Part shown: in pieces, positions 8,204-15,946 of the stretch | How the letters are laid out: the number at the start of each line of letters is the position of its first letter | Position numbering within the stretch: the stretch's first letter is position 1 | Notes under the pieces: model-generated | What the model was told of the DNA's origin: nothing | What the model saw: only the letters and a program-made list of their open reading frames with translations | Databases searched by the model: none | Translations under genes and position numbers: made by a program | DNA from: GCA-002790365 sp964486645 | GTDB lineage: Bacteria > Bacteroidota > Ignavibacteria > Ignavibacteriales > Ignavibacteriaceae | Assembly (NCBI GenBank): GCA_964486645.1 | Contig: CAZAOG010000019.1 | Location: 1 to 29,139, forward strand | Length of the DNA: 29,139 nt | Direction: 5' to 3'

Positions 8204-8884
8204 ATTTTAACGGTTAAAGAACTGCCTGTTGACGACAGGCCGAGAGAAAAATTAAAGTTAAGAGGCGAAAGAAGTTTAACCGACGCGGAGTTAATAGCAA
8301 TACTCTTAAGAACCGGAACAAAAGGCAAGTCGGTTATAACTCTTGCTCAGGAACTGATTGCCGCTTACGGTAATTTAGCGAAATTATCCGCCAAATCTTT
8401 TTCAACGTTGATGAAAACCTCCGGAATCGGAAAGGATAAAGCCGCTACATTATTGGCTGCATTTGAGCTAAGCAGGAGAATACAGTCACAAAATAAATGG
8501 TTCTCCAATAAAAAAATAACATCTCCCGGTGATGTTGCGGAAATATTTATTCCGCTGCTGAAAGACGAATTAAAGGAAAAATTTTTGCTTATAAACTTAA
8601 ATTCTGCAAATAAAATTATTAATTATGATGTTATTTCGGTAGGTAACTTAAATTCGAGCGTTGTGCACCCAAGGGAAGTGTTTAAATCTGCAATTGAAAA
8701 TACTGCCGCAAGCGTAATCCTTATGCACAATCATCCCAGCGGAAACAGCAGACCGAGTGAAGAAGATAAAAAATTAACCAAGAAATTGGTAGAATCGGGA
8801 AAATTATTGGATATTCCCGTCTTCGACCATATAATTATTGCAGGAAACACCTATACAAGCTTTGTAGAAAAAAGATTAATTTAG
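8204..8884 (+). CDS. radC: RadC family JAB/MPN domain protein, non-standard start codon
   Basis: RadC-family proteins combine an N-terminal helix-hairpin-helix region with a JAB1/MPN metalloprotease-like domain. Their cellular role is unsettled despite the old DNA-repair name. The in-frame sequence reads LTVKELPVDDRPREKLKLRG and onward, matching the conserved family N-terminus. It contains the JAMM motif HNHPSGNSRPSEED with His175, His177, Ser185 and Asp188. The frame opens after a TGA at 8198-8200 and has no ATG, GTG or TTG until codon 69, far inside the conserved domain. ATT at 8204 is the best position: it gives 226 residues, a normal RadC length. AGGTGA (8195-8200) is just upstream, though only 3 nt away. 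Either a rare ATT start or a base error for ATG is possible. Confidence 0.85.
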   Translation: MLTVKELPVDDRPREKLKLRGERSLTDAELIAILLRTGTKGKSVITLAQELIAAYGNLAKLSAKSFSTLMKTSGIGKDKAATLLAAFELSRRIQSQNKWFSNKKITSPGDVAEIFIPLLKDELKEKFLLINLNSANKIINYDVISVGNLNSSVVHPREVFKSAIENTAASVILMHNHPSGNSRPSEEDKKLTKKLVESGKLLDIPVFDHIIIAGNTYTSFVEKRLI

Positions 8885-8905
8885 TATGTTTAACACACTA
8901 AAAAT

Positions 8906-8934
8906 TTGAAAATTATCTTTAATTAAAATAAATT
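8906..8934 (+). promoter_or_regulatory. candidate promoter for lipoprotein-LysM gene pair
   Basis: TTGAAA (8906-8911) and TAAATT (8929-8934) are separated by 17 nt in the 91-nt gap after radC. They are placed so that transcription would begin some 35 nt before the start codon. The gap is very AT-rich, so this is only suggestive. Confidence 0.3.
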
Positions 8935-8975
8935 CTATTTCATTAATCATCAAAAAACTCTAAAGGAGACCTAAA

Positions 8976-9254
8976 ATGAAAATAGGCAAAAATATGAGGA
9001 ATTTAGCATTTGTGTTACTGTTCGGCTTTATTGCAGTTGCCTTTACCGGCTGTGGAGGGGTAAGTGACACTCAAATGTTAGAGTTAAATAACCTTAAAGC
9101 GGAAGTTAACTCACTTAAGTCTGAATCGGAAACCTTAAAACAGGAAAGAGAGGAGTTACAAAAGTCTATTGCCGAAAGAAATGCAAAACTTGAAGAATGC
9201 AAAAAAGTTACAGCAGAGACGAAAGCCAATCTTAAGAAAATGAAGAAACAATAA
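8976..9254 (+). CDS. small coiled-coil lipoprotein
   Basis: A 92-residue protein with a lipoprotein signal peptide: basic start, a hydrophobic stretch (about 10-22), and the lipobox FTGC, so Cys26 would be the lipid-modified first residue of the mature protein. The rest is a Glu/Lys/Leu-rich heptad pattern (about 33-90; for example 'LNNLKAEVNSLKSESETLK'), predicting a long coiled coil. An excellent ribosome binding site, AAGGAGA, precedes the ATG, suggesting high expression. Size and architecture recall murein lipoproteins (Lpp), but the two are not obviously homologous. The LysM protein follows after 33 nt with its own coiled coil, so the pair may act together at the envelope. Confidence 0.8.
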   Translation: MKIGKNMRNLAFVLLFGFIAVAFTGCGGVSDTQMLELNNLKAEVNSLKSESETLKQEREELQKSIAERNAKLEECKKVTAETKANLKKMKKQ

Positions 9255-9287
9255 CGGTTTATAAATAAAGAAATTGGAGAAAATCTT

Positions 9288-9968
9288 ATGAAAATAAATA
9301 AATCAGTTTTAGGTATCTTTGTTCTTCTTTTACTCTTTTCGGCTAATATTTTAGCACAAGATACAGAGATTACCGAAGAACAATGGGAAGCTCAAATAAC
9401 CAACTTGAGAGCACAAAAGAAATCCCTTGAAAGTGAAATTGCATCCTTAAAAACAGATATTAATAACTTGAAAAATACTAAAGTAGAAAGCTACGAAGAC
9501 TGTATGAAAAAAATGTATACTATGCTTGGTGTAACACCGGCGGATGTAGATAATTTTAGAATTGCTGTTAATCAATTAGACGGAAGAATTGCAGGACAGG
9601 AAGGACCAAAAGTAGACAGCCAAAAAGATTTGGATTTATTAAAGCTAAATAAAATCAGTGCTTTTCCTGAGTTTTACGAAAGAGTTCATAAAACTCTTCA
9701 AAAAGATTTAGATACCTGGGTTGAAGAACCGCCCGAAATAAATTATACGGTAGTAAGAGGCGATAATCTTTGGAATATTGCAAAAAAACCTCAACACTAC
9801 GGAAACGGTTTTGCCTGGCCGATGATTTACAAAGCTAACCGTGATAAAATTAAAAACCCGGATTTAATCTATCCGAAACAAATATTTAAAATTCCTAAGC
9901 TTACTGAAGAAGAAAAAGCAAAATATGATAAAATCAGAAGGAACTACAAACCTGCACCGGTTCAATAA
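9288..9968 (+). CDS. exported coiled-coil protein with C-terminal LysM domain
   Basis: A 226-residue protein with a signal peptide cleaved near ILA|QD (residues 23/24). A coiled-coil segment follows at about 32-65 ('ITNLRAQKKSLESEIASLK'), then a helical middle region. A LysM peptidoglycan-binding domain spans about 152-203 (YTVVRGDNLWNIA ... IYPKQIFKIP). LysM binds the glycan strands of peptidoglycan, so the protein is probably periplasmic and wall-associated. TTGGAGA precedes the ATG, and an intrinsic terminator follows 30 nt after the stop codon. This closes a two-gene unit with the upstream lipoprotein. No catalytic domain is visible, so a structural or tethering role is most likely. Confidence 0.85.
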   Translation: MKINKSVLGIFVLLLLFSANILAQDTEITEEQWEAQITNLRAQKKSLESEIASLKTDINNLKNTKVESYEDCMKKMYTMLGVTPADVDNFRIAVNQLDGRIAGQEGPKVDSQKDLDLLKLNKISAFPEFYERVHKTLQKDLDTWVEEPPEINYTVVRGDNLWNIAKKPQHYGNGFAWPMIYKANRDKIKNPDLIYPKQIFKIPKLTEEEKAKYDKIRRNYKPAPVQ

Positions 9969-9997
9969 GCTTGTCCGTAAATATTGAAATATTATTT

Positions 9998-10036
9998 AAA
10001 ACCCTTATCGTTTTTTAAATGATGAGGGTTTTTTTA
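9998..10036 (+). terminator. intrinsic terminator after the LysM gene
   Basis: The arm AAAACCCTTATC (9998-10009) pairs with GATGAGGGTTTT (10021-10032) with one G-T pair around an 11-nt loop. The arm is directly followed by more T residues, giving a T-run from 10029 to 10035. The structure ends 30-70 nt after the LysM stop codon and before phoH, so it separates two transcription units. Confidence 0.85.
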
Positions 10037-10055
10037 TTTAAATTAAAAATTACTT

Positions 10056-11033
10056 ATGACTGCAGAACAAAAAGAAATTAAATTGGACAGCGCCAACATG
10101 CTGGAAATTTTAGGTGTCAACGACGAGAACCTAAAACAAATTGAAGACAGGTTCAGTGCGTCCATAACCGTTAGGGGAGACTCTGTTTTTGTAAACGGAG
10201 TAACCGAGGAAATAGACGCCATCGAAAAAATATTTAAAGAGATGATATATGTTCTTAATATAAACGGCAAATTGGAACAATCCGACGTAAATACAATTAT
10301 ATCACTTACAAAAGAAGGCAAAGAAATAATTAATAAAGAAGAATACGAATCGATTATTCTTTATACAAAAAATGATACCATCAAAGCCAAAACACCCGGA
10401 CAATTAAAGTATGTGCAAAACGCACAGAAAAATGATATTTGTTTTGCAATTGGACCCGCGGGAACAGGCAAAACTTATCTCGCGGTTGCATTAGCCGTTG
10501 CGGAATTAAAAAAAGGTACCGTTAAAAAAATAATACTTGCACGCCCCGCAGTCGAAGCAGGCGAAAGCCTCGGATTTTTACCCGGTGATTTCCAGGAAAA
10601 AATTGATCCCTATCTTCGCCCGCTTTACGATGCCCTGGATGATATGATGCCTTCCGATAAGCTTAGAAGCTATATTGAAAAAACAATTATTGAAATTGTC
10701 CCGCTTGCATATATGAGAGGAAGGACTTTGAACAACGCATTTGTAATATTGGATGAAGCACAAAACGCCACTGCCATGCAGATGAAAATGTTTTTAACAA
10801 GACTCGGCGTAAACTCAAAGGCTATAATTACGGGAGACATAACACAAATTGACCTTCCCGGTAAAAGCCTGAGCGGACTTGTACAGGCAAAGGAAATATT
10901 AAGTCATATTGACGGCGTTGGCTTTGCTTATTTTGACAGAAGTGATATCGTAAGGCACAGATTGGTTAAGGACATTATTAATGCTTATGAAAAATTTAAT
11001 AAAACAAACGGGAAGAATAATAATTCAAAATAA
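10056..11033 (+). CDS. phoH: PhoH-like ATPase
   Basis: PhoH-family proteins are P-loop NTPases related to the helicase core and are linked to RNA metabolism. The 325-residue protein has the family's N-terminal region (about 1-110). The ATPase domain has Walker A GPAGTGKT (133-140), the conserved 'ARPAVEAGESLGFLPGDFQEK' region (about 162-182), and Walker B/DEAQ box ILDEAQN (231-237). Later motifs include 'ITGDITQIDLP' and the C-terminal 'RHRLVKDIINAYE'. This is the chromosomal PhoL/YbeZ-like type; its usual neighbour ybeY is not adjacent here. It converges on mazG, and the two coding regions overlap by 9 nt with no terminator between. Confidence 0.95.
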   Translation: MTAEQKEIKLDSANMLEILGVNDENLKQIEDRFSASITVRGDSVFVNGVTEEIDAIEKIFKEMIYVLNINGKLEQSDVNTIISLTKEGKEIINKEEYESIILYTKNDTIKAKTPGQLKYVQNAQKNDICFAIGPAGTGKTYLAVALAVAELKKGTVKKIILARPAVEAGESLGFLPGDFQEKIDPYLRPLYDALDDMMPSDKLRSYIEKTIIEIVPLAYMRGRTLNNAFVILDEAQNATAMQMKMFLTRLGVNSKAIITGDITQIDLPGKSLSGLVQAKEILSHIDGVGFAYFDRSDIVRHRLVKDIINAYEKFNKTNGKNNNSK

Positions 11034-11786
11034 TTTTTTACTCTCGTTCCAATAAAAATCCATTTCTTCTAAATTCGAGTCACTGATTTTCCTGCCTTTT
11101 TCTTTCAAACTTTTTTCTATATAACCAAATCTTTTTATGAATTTTTTATTTGTTTTTCTTAAGGCGTTTTCGGCATTTACGCCTAAAAATCTCGCATAAT
11201 TTATTAATGCAAAAAATACATCCCCTATTTCTTTTTCCAATTCCTCTTTTGAATTATCCTGTTCTACTTCGTGCATTTCCGCCAACTCTTCTTCGACTTT
11301 TTTCCAAACATCTTCTTTCTTTTCCCAATCAAAACCCACCTTTGCCGCTTTTTCCTGTAACCGGTGAGCCTTTTGTAAAGAAGGTAAATTAACGGGGATG
11401 CCTTCCAAAACGGAATCTCTTCCTTCTTCCAGCTTTATTATTTCCCAATTTCTTTTTACGTCGTCCGAATTTTTTACTTCTACATTTCCGAAAACGTGCG
11501 GATGGCGGTTTATAAGTTTTTCTTTTATTGAGTCTATTACTTCATCAATTTTGAAGCTGCCGTTTTCTTCCGCTATTACGGAATGAAAAACTACGTGCAG
11601 CAGTAAATCCCCAAGCTCTTTTTTCAGTTCGTTAAAATCTTTGTTGTCTATTGCGTCAACAACTTCGTATGCTTCCTCAATAGTAGCCGCCTTAATAGAA
11701 TCGTTTGTCTGCTCTCTGTCCCAAGGGCACTCATTTCTTAATTTTCTTACTACATCAACTAAGTCTTCGAATTTACTTTTCAGCAT
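11025..11786 (-). CDS. mazG: nucleoside triphosphate pyrophosphohydrolase MazG
   Basis: MazG hydrolyses (d)NTPs to the monophosphate and pyrophosphate, cleaning the nucleotide pool or adjusting alarmone levels. The 253-residue length is right for the two-domain bacterial form. The N-terminal domain has CPWDREQT (20-27), the metal-binding EEAYE (37-41) and ELGDLLLHVVFH (57-68). The second MazG domain repeats the pattern near EKEIGDVFFALINYARFLG. The tail overlaps the 3' end of phoH. It is transcribed divergently from the RidA-family gene across a short AT-rich gap of about 90 nt with no obvious operator. Confidence 0.95.
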   Translation of the reverse strand: MLKSKFEDLVDVVRKLRNECPWDREQTNDSIKAATIEEAYEVVDAIDNKDFNELKKELGDLLLHVVFHSVIAEENGSFKIDEVIDSIKEKLINRHPHVFGNVEVKNSDDVKRNWEIIKLEEGRDSVLEGIPVNLPSLQKAHRLQEKAAKVGFDWEKKEDVWKKVEEELAEMHEVEQDNSKEELEKEIGDVFFALINYARFLGVNAENALRKTNKKFIKRFGYIEKSLKEKGRKISDSNLEEMDFYWNESKKLF

Positions 11787-11876
11787 CTTGTTAAATTCCT
11801 AAATTAAAGTATTACAAAAATATTATTTTGATAACGTAAAATAACAAATATATATATGCTTAAAATAGGAGATATG

Positions 11877-12335
11877 ATGATCGAAGAAAAAATAAAGGAA
11901 CTCGGTTTTGAATTACCTACGCCTGCCAAACCGCTTGCTGCTTACTTGCCTTCAATTAAGTCGGGAGACCTTGTTTTTACAGCCGGACAAATTCCGATGG
12001 TTAACGGCGAACTGAAATATAAAGGTAAGGTAGGTTACGTTGTTTCACTTGAAGATGCACAAAAAGCAGCGCAAATTTGTGCGTTAAATTGTTTGGGCGT
12101 TATTAAAAGTCTGATTGGCTCACTCGAAAAGATAGAGCAGATAGTTAAATTAACTGTGTTTGTTAATAGTGCCGATAATTTTACATCTCAACACCTTGTT
12201 GCAAATGGAGCTTCGGAATTAATGGGTAAGATTTTCGGCGAAAAAGGTAAACACGCAAGAAGTGCGGTCGGGGTAAACGAATTACCTGCCGATTCCGCAG
12301 TTGAAATAGAGATGATTTGCATGGTGAAAGATTAA
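11877..12335 (+). CDS. RidA (YjgF/YER057c/UK114) family protein
   Basis: RidA-type proteins hydrolyse reactive enamine/imine intermediates released by PLP enzymes; some members of this longer subgroup have other, unknown roles. From the ATG at 11877 the protein is 152 residues, beginning MIEEKIKELGFELPTP. Features typical of the fold include 'SGDLVFTAGQIPMVNGE' and 'HARSAVGVNELPADSAVEIEMI'; the latter holds the conserved Arg (HARSAVG). AGGAGA (11867-11872) supports starts at 11874 or 11877. The alternative ATG at 11856 lies upstream of this ribosome binding site and adds residues not seen in the family. The gene converges on trpA with a 4-nt overlap of coding ends. Confidence 0.9.
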   Translation: MIEEKIKELGFELPTPAKPLAAYLPSIKSGDLVFTAGQIPMVNGELKYKGKVGYVVSLEDAQKAAQICALNCLGVIKSLIGSLEKIEQIVKLTVFVNSADNFTSQHLVANGASELMGKIFGEKGKHARSAVGVNELPADSAVEIEMICMVKD

Positions 12336-13123
12336 ATACGATTTTTTAATGAATCTTTTATATTTCCGACTAACGACATAGTCTCATCGTAAGGAGGGTT
12401 TTCTTCAAGCAGTGTTTTTATTATTGCACTACCGACAATAATACCGTCGCAAAAAGGAATAACTTTTTCAGCATCATTCGTATTTGAAATACCGAATCCG
12501 ATCATTGCTTTATTTTTTGTAACGTTTTCTTTAATTGTCTTTAAATAACCGTCGTTTATCTCTTTGTTTGAATTTCGTCCTGTAATTCCGTTAACACTTA
12601 CACAATAAACAAACCCCTTTGAAGTATTGTCAATAAGTTTTATTCTTTTTACCGGAGTAGTAGGTGCAATAAGGGAGATGATATCCAGCTCATTGTAACA
12701 GTCCCCTAAAAAAACATTTTGTTCGTCAAGCGGCAGATCCGGAATAATTAATCCGTTCACCCCCGAGGCTGCGGCATCTTCCGCAAACCTTTCTTTTCCG
12801 TAAGCCAAAATCGGATTTGCATAGCCCATAAGAATAATCGGTTTTGCCGAGGCTGTTCTAATTTGTCTTACGTATTCAAGTGTAGCAGGTATGGTAATTC
12901 CGTTATTTAATGCAATGCGGGAAGATTTCTGAATTACGTTTCCGTCCGCAATCGGGTCGCTGAAAGGAATACCGATTTCCAAAATGTCAGCTCCTGCACT
13001 TAGTATGTTTATTGCCAGTTCCGAAAAAGTATTTTTAAATGGAAATCCGCTTGTTATAAAAACGGCAAGTGCTTTATCACCATTATTATTTACTTCTTCA
13101 ATTTGATTTCTTATTTCCGACAT
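12332..13123 (-). CDS. trpA: tryptophan synthase alpha chain
   Basis: TrpA cleaves indole-3-glycerol phosphate to indole and glyceraldehyde 3-phosphate and passes indole through a tunnel to TrpB. The 263-residue TIM barrel has both catalytic acids at classic positions: Glu49 and Asp60 in LEIGIPFSDPIAD. The phosphate-binding C-terminal segment includes GFGISN. The start chosen is ATG at 13123-13121, one base after the trpB stop, giving MSEIRNQIEEV. The longer reading beginning at 13165 overlaps trpB and adds 14 residues foreign to the family. It is the last gene of the trp operon, and its 3' end overlaps the convergent RidA-family gene, leaving no room for a terminator before it. Confidence 0.96.
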   Translation of the reverse strand: MSEIRNQIEEVNNNGDKALAVFITSGFPFKNTFSELAINILSAGADILEIGIPFSDPIADGNVIQKSSRIALNNGITIPATLEYVRQIRTASAKPIILMGYANPILAYGKERFAEDAAASGVNGLIIPDLPLDEQNVFLGDCYNELDIISLIAPTTPVKRIKLIDNTSKGFVYCVSVNGITGRNSNKEINDGYLKTIKENVTKNKAMIGFGISNTNDAEKVIPFCDGIIVGSAIIKTLLEENPPYDETMSLVGNIKDSLKNRI

Positions 13124-13124
13124 A

Positions 13125-14321
13125 TTATTCAAATACCCCCTTATAAGTTTCCATATCTTTATCACCTCTTCCGCTTAAATTGACGACAATAATTTCATCT
13201 TTATTTGTATTCGGCATAAGATATTCCAAGTAAGCTATTGCGTGGGCGCTTTCCAAAGCCGGTATAATGCCTTCTTTTTTAGAAAGTAATATTGCCGCTT
13301 TCAGCGCTTCGTCATCGGTAACAGAGAAGTAGTTGACAATCTTTTTATCTTTCAAATAACTGTGCTCGGGTCCCACGCTCGGATAATCAAGTCCCGCTGA
13401 AATTGAATACACTTCTTCAACCTGTCCGTATTCGTTTTGAAGTAAATAGGAGCGCATCCCGTGCAGTATGCCGTCTTTACCGAGGGTAAGCGTTGCACAA
13501 TTCTCTTTAAATTCCAATCCTTTACCGGCAGCTTCAACACCGATAAGTTCGACGTCATCTTCAATAAAAGGATAGAAAATGCCAATCGCGTTACTGCCTC
13601 CGCCGACGCAGGCAATTATTTTATCGGGATTTTTACCGGCGGCTTTAATTATCTGTTCTTTTGTTTCTTTGCCGATTACCGATTGAAAATCCCTGACCAT
13701 CACGGGATAGGGATGAGGACCGACTGCGGAGCCGATGATGTAATGCGTATGTTTTACGTTGGTCACCCAGTCTCTTATTGCTTCGTTAGCCGCATCTTTT
13801 AACGTCTCAGTTCCTGATGTTACTTCAATTACTTCAGCACCCAGCATCTCCATTCTTAATACGTTCGGCTTTTGTCTTTTGATATCCTCTTTGCCCATAA
13901 ATATCGAACACTGCAAACCAAATTTTGCACAAACGGTAGCAACCGCTACGCCGTGTTGTCCTGCTCCGGTTTCCGCAATAATTCTTTTTTTACCCATTCT
14001 TCTTGCAATCAATATTTGTCCGAGAGCGTTATTAATTTTATGTGCGCCCGTGTGACAAAGGTCTTCTCTTTTTAAAAATATTTTTCCCCCTTTAAAATGC
14101 TCGGTTAAATTGGAAGCAAACGTAAGAGGTGTCGGTCTGCCGGTATATTCTTTATTTAGATTTTCAAGTTCTTTTAAAAAAGAAATATCTGTTTTTAGTT
14201 TTGTGTAATGTTCTTCCAATTCTTTTAAGGGCGTAATTAGCGTTTCGGGAACAAACTTTCCCCCGTATTTACCGAAGTGTCCGTTTTCGTCGGGGAGATT
14301 GTAATTTTTAAAAGTATTCAT
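13125..14321 (-). CDS. trpB: tryptophan synthase beta chain
   Basis: TrpB condenses indole with L-serine to make L-tryptophan, using PLP. The 398-residue size is that of the TrpB1 type which partners TrpA. The PLP-binding lysine is Lys95 in HTGAHKINNALGQ, the catalytic Glu is Glu117 in AETGAGQHG, and the phosphate-binding loop is GGGSN (240-244). The N-terminal signature 'FGKYGGKFVPETLI' is present. It starts 3 nt after the DAHP synthase stop codon and ends 1 nt before trpA, consistent with coupled translation of the complex subunits. Confidence 0.98.
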   Translation of the reverse strand: MNTFKNYNLPDENGHFGKYGGKFVPETLITPLKELEEHYTKLKTDISFLKELENLNKEYTGRPTPLTFASNLTEHFKGGKIFLKREDLCHTGAHKINNALGQILIARRMGKKRIIAETGAGQHGVAVATVCAKFGLQCSIFMGKEDIKRQKPNVLRMEMLGAEVIEVTSGTETLKDAANEAIRDWVTNVKHTHYIIGSAVGPHPYPVMVRDFQSVIGKETKEQIIKAAGKNPDKIIACVGGGSNAIGIFYPFIEDDVELIGVEAAGKGLEFKENCATLTLGKDGILHGMRSYLLQNEYGQVEEVYSISAGLDYPSVGPEHSYLKDKKIVNYFSVTDDEALKAAILLSKKEGIIPALESAHAIAYLEYLMPNTNKDEIIVVNLSGRGDKDMETYKGVFE

Positions 14322-14324
14322 TTT

Positions 14325-15332
14325 TTAATTTCTAATTATGGGAGTAATTTCTTTTATTTTGGAATATAATTTTTCAAACCGTTTTAATGTTAAAGATTGA
14401 GCTCCGTCCGAGAGGGCATTTTCCGGTTTATTGTGAACTTCAACAATCAGCCCGTCCGCACCGCAGGCAACTGCGGCAAGACTCATCGGCGTCACTTTGT
14501 CCCAATAACCTGTTCCGTGCGAAGGGTCAACTATAATAGGCAGATGAGATAATTTTTTTATTACCGGAACCGAGTTTAAATCGAGTGTGTTCCGCGTTGT
14601 TGTTTCAAATGTTCGTATTCCTCTTTCGCATAATATTACATTGTAATTCCCCTGGGCTAAAATGTATTCGGCGCTCAATAATAAATCCTCAACTTTTGCC
14701 GCCATCCCTCTTTTTAGTAAAATCGGTTTATTAATTTTGCCGACTTCTTCAAGGAGAGAATAGTGCTGCATATTTCTTGCCCCGATTTGCAGAATATCTG
14801 CAACTTCGGAAATAATCGGGATTGTATGAGTGTCTTTTACTTCGGTAACTATACACATTCCATATTCTTTTTTAACTTCATCCAAATATTGAAGACCTTT
14901 TTCTTTTAACCCCTGGAACGAATACGGGCTTGACCTCGGTTTATACGCTCCGGCTCTTAATATTTTTATTCCCATTTCATTTAGTCTGCCGGCTATATCA
15001 AAAATTTGATCCCGGCTTTCTACCGAACAAGGTCCGGCAATTACGGTAATATCATCACCGCCGATTTTACAACCGCCGATATTTATAATTGTGTCGTCCT
15101 CTTTCATCTCGCGGCTGACGAGTTTGTATTTTTTAGTTACTCTTATTACTTCTTCCACCGATTTGATTTTTCTAATTTCATCTTCGTTTATTGTGTTTGT
15201 GGGTCCGGTTATTCCGATTGCAAGCTTGCGTATACCGGGAATTTCGTGCGGGATACAATCATATTTTATGATTGCATTTTTAATTTTATCAATATCCTCT
15301 CTAACCGTATCTAAATTTAAAAGTATTAACAT
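14325..15332 (-). CDS. aroF: 3-deoxy-7-phosphoheptulonate (DAHP) synthase, type I-beta, with N-terminal regulatory-type domain
   Basis: This enzyme joins phosphoenolpyruvate and erythrose 4-phosphate in the first step of the shikimate pathway, which feeds Trp, Tyr and Phe. The 335-residue protein has a short N-terminal ferredoxin-like domain (about 1-70), as in the Thermotoga-type enzymes, where that domain mediates feedback inhibition. The catalytic barrel follows, with metal ligand Cys102 in AGPCSVES and the PEP-site motif KPRSSPYSFQG (131-141). Later motifs include 'LLKRGMAAKVEDLLLSAEYI' and 'PIIVDPSHGTGY'. The ATG overlaps the trpF stop codon (TAATG). Its place inside the trp operon ties carbon entry into the pathway to trp regulation. 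The aroF symbol is by function; aroG is sometimes used. Confidence 0.95.
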   Translation of the reverse strand: MLILLNLDTVREDIDKIKNAIIKYDCIPHEIPGIRKLAIGITGPTNTINEDEIRKIKSVEEVIRVTKKYKLVSREMKEDDTIINIGGCKIGGDDITVIAGPCSVESRDQIFDIAGRLNEMGIKILRAGAYKPRSSPYSFQGLKEKGLQYLDEVKKEYGMCIVTEVKDTHTIPIISEVADILQIGARNMQHYSLLEEVGKINKPILLKRGMAAKVEDLLLSAEYILAQGNYNVILCERGIRTFETTTRNTLDLNSVPVIKKLSHLPIIVDPSHGTGYWDKVTPMSLAAVACGADGLIVEVHNKPENALSDGAQSLTLKRFEKLYSKIKEITPIIRN

Positions 15333-15946
15333 TATTCTTTCCTTAATTTATTCAGAGTAGTAAAGAACTCTTTAACTTTAGTTGAGTTTTTTTTACCCGG
15401 CGCGTTTTCAAGCGATGATGAAATATCGATTGCAAACGGTTTTACCCTTTGCACTATATGTTCGATATTATTCGAGGAAATACCGCCCGATAAAATTATT
15501 TTATTTTTTAATTCGTTTGGAATTAAGTCCCAATTAAATTTCTTTCCCGTTCCGCCATGAAGCTTATTCGAAAACGAGTCGAATAAAAAATTACAGTTTT
15601 CGTAATTCGATAATTCCGAAAAATCAAATTCATCGCTTATTCGAAAACTTTTAATTACGGGTATATTAATCGAATTTATAAATTCCTGTGTTTCGTTTCC
15701 GTGTAATTGTGCGGCGTTCAAATTTGCGTAGCGGATTATTTTATTTATTGCATCAGAAGATTCATCAACAAAAACACCGACTTTTAAAGTAAAGGGAGAT
15801 AACTTAAATATTATTTCTTTTGCTTTGTCCGGGTTGATGTACCTTTTGCTTTTTTTATAAAATATAAAACCCAAAGCATCGGCTCCGAATGCTTCGCACA
15901 ATAAAGCGTCTTTCAAATTTGTTATTCCGCAGACTTTAACTTTCAA
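15332..15946 (-). CDS. trpF: phosphoribosylanthranilate isomerase
   Basis: TrpF catalyses the Amadori rearrangement of phosphoribosylanthranilate to CdRP, the third step of the trp pathway. The 204-residue length is typical of a stand-alone TrpF. The catalytic cysteine is Cys6 in the N-terminal motif VKVCGIT, and the catalytic Asp is Asp123 in LFDS, followed by the GGTGKKFNW loop. The phosphate-binding end reads ILSGGISSNN. It overlaps trpC by 11 nt upstream and shares one base with the DAHP synthase start downstream, so all three are probably translated in a coupled way. Confidence 0.96.
   Translation of the reverse strand: MKVKVCGITNLKDALLCEAFGADALGFIFYKKSKRYINPDKAKEIIFKLSPFTLKVGVFVDESSDAINKIIRYANLNAAQLHGNETQEFINSINIPVIKSFRISDEFDFSELSNYENCNFLFDSFSNKLHGGTGKKFNWDLIPNELKNKIILSGGISSNNIEHIVQRVKPFAIDISSSLENAPGKKNSTKVKEFFTTLNKLRKE

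Noticed and set aside
8408..8884. Short RadC of 158 residues starting at TTG 8408
   Set aside because: The conserved N-terminal RadC sequence continues in frame upstream to about 8207, so this start would truncate a plainly coding region.
8884..8902. Weak hairpin AGTATGT/ACACACT after radC considered as a terminator
   Set aside because: It has a mismatch, a 3-nt loop and no T-run on either strand.
13124..13165. Longer TrpA starting at 13165
   Set aside because: It overlaps trpB by 41 nt and adds 14 residues. The ATG at 13123 follows the trpB stop directly and puts the catalytic acids at the usual Glu49 and Asp60.
13461..14075. Several plus-strand frames opposite trpB
   Set aside because: They are antisense to a strongly conserved gene, have no family features and no ribosome binding sites, and are shadows.
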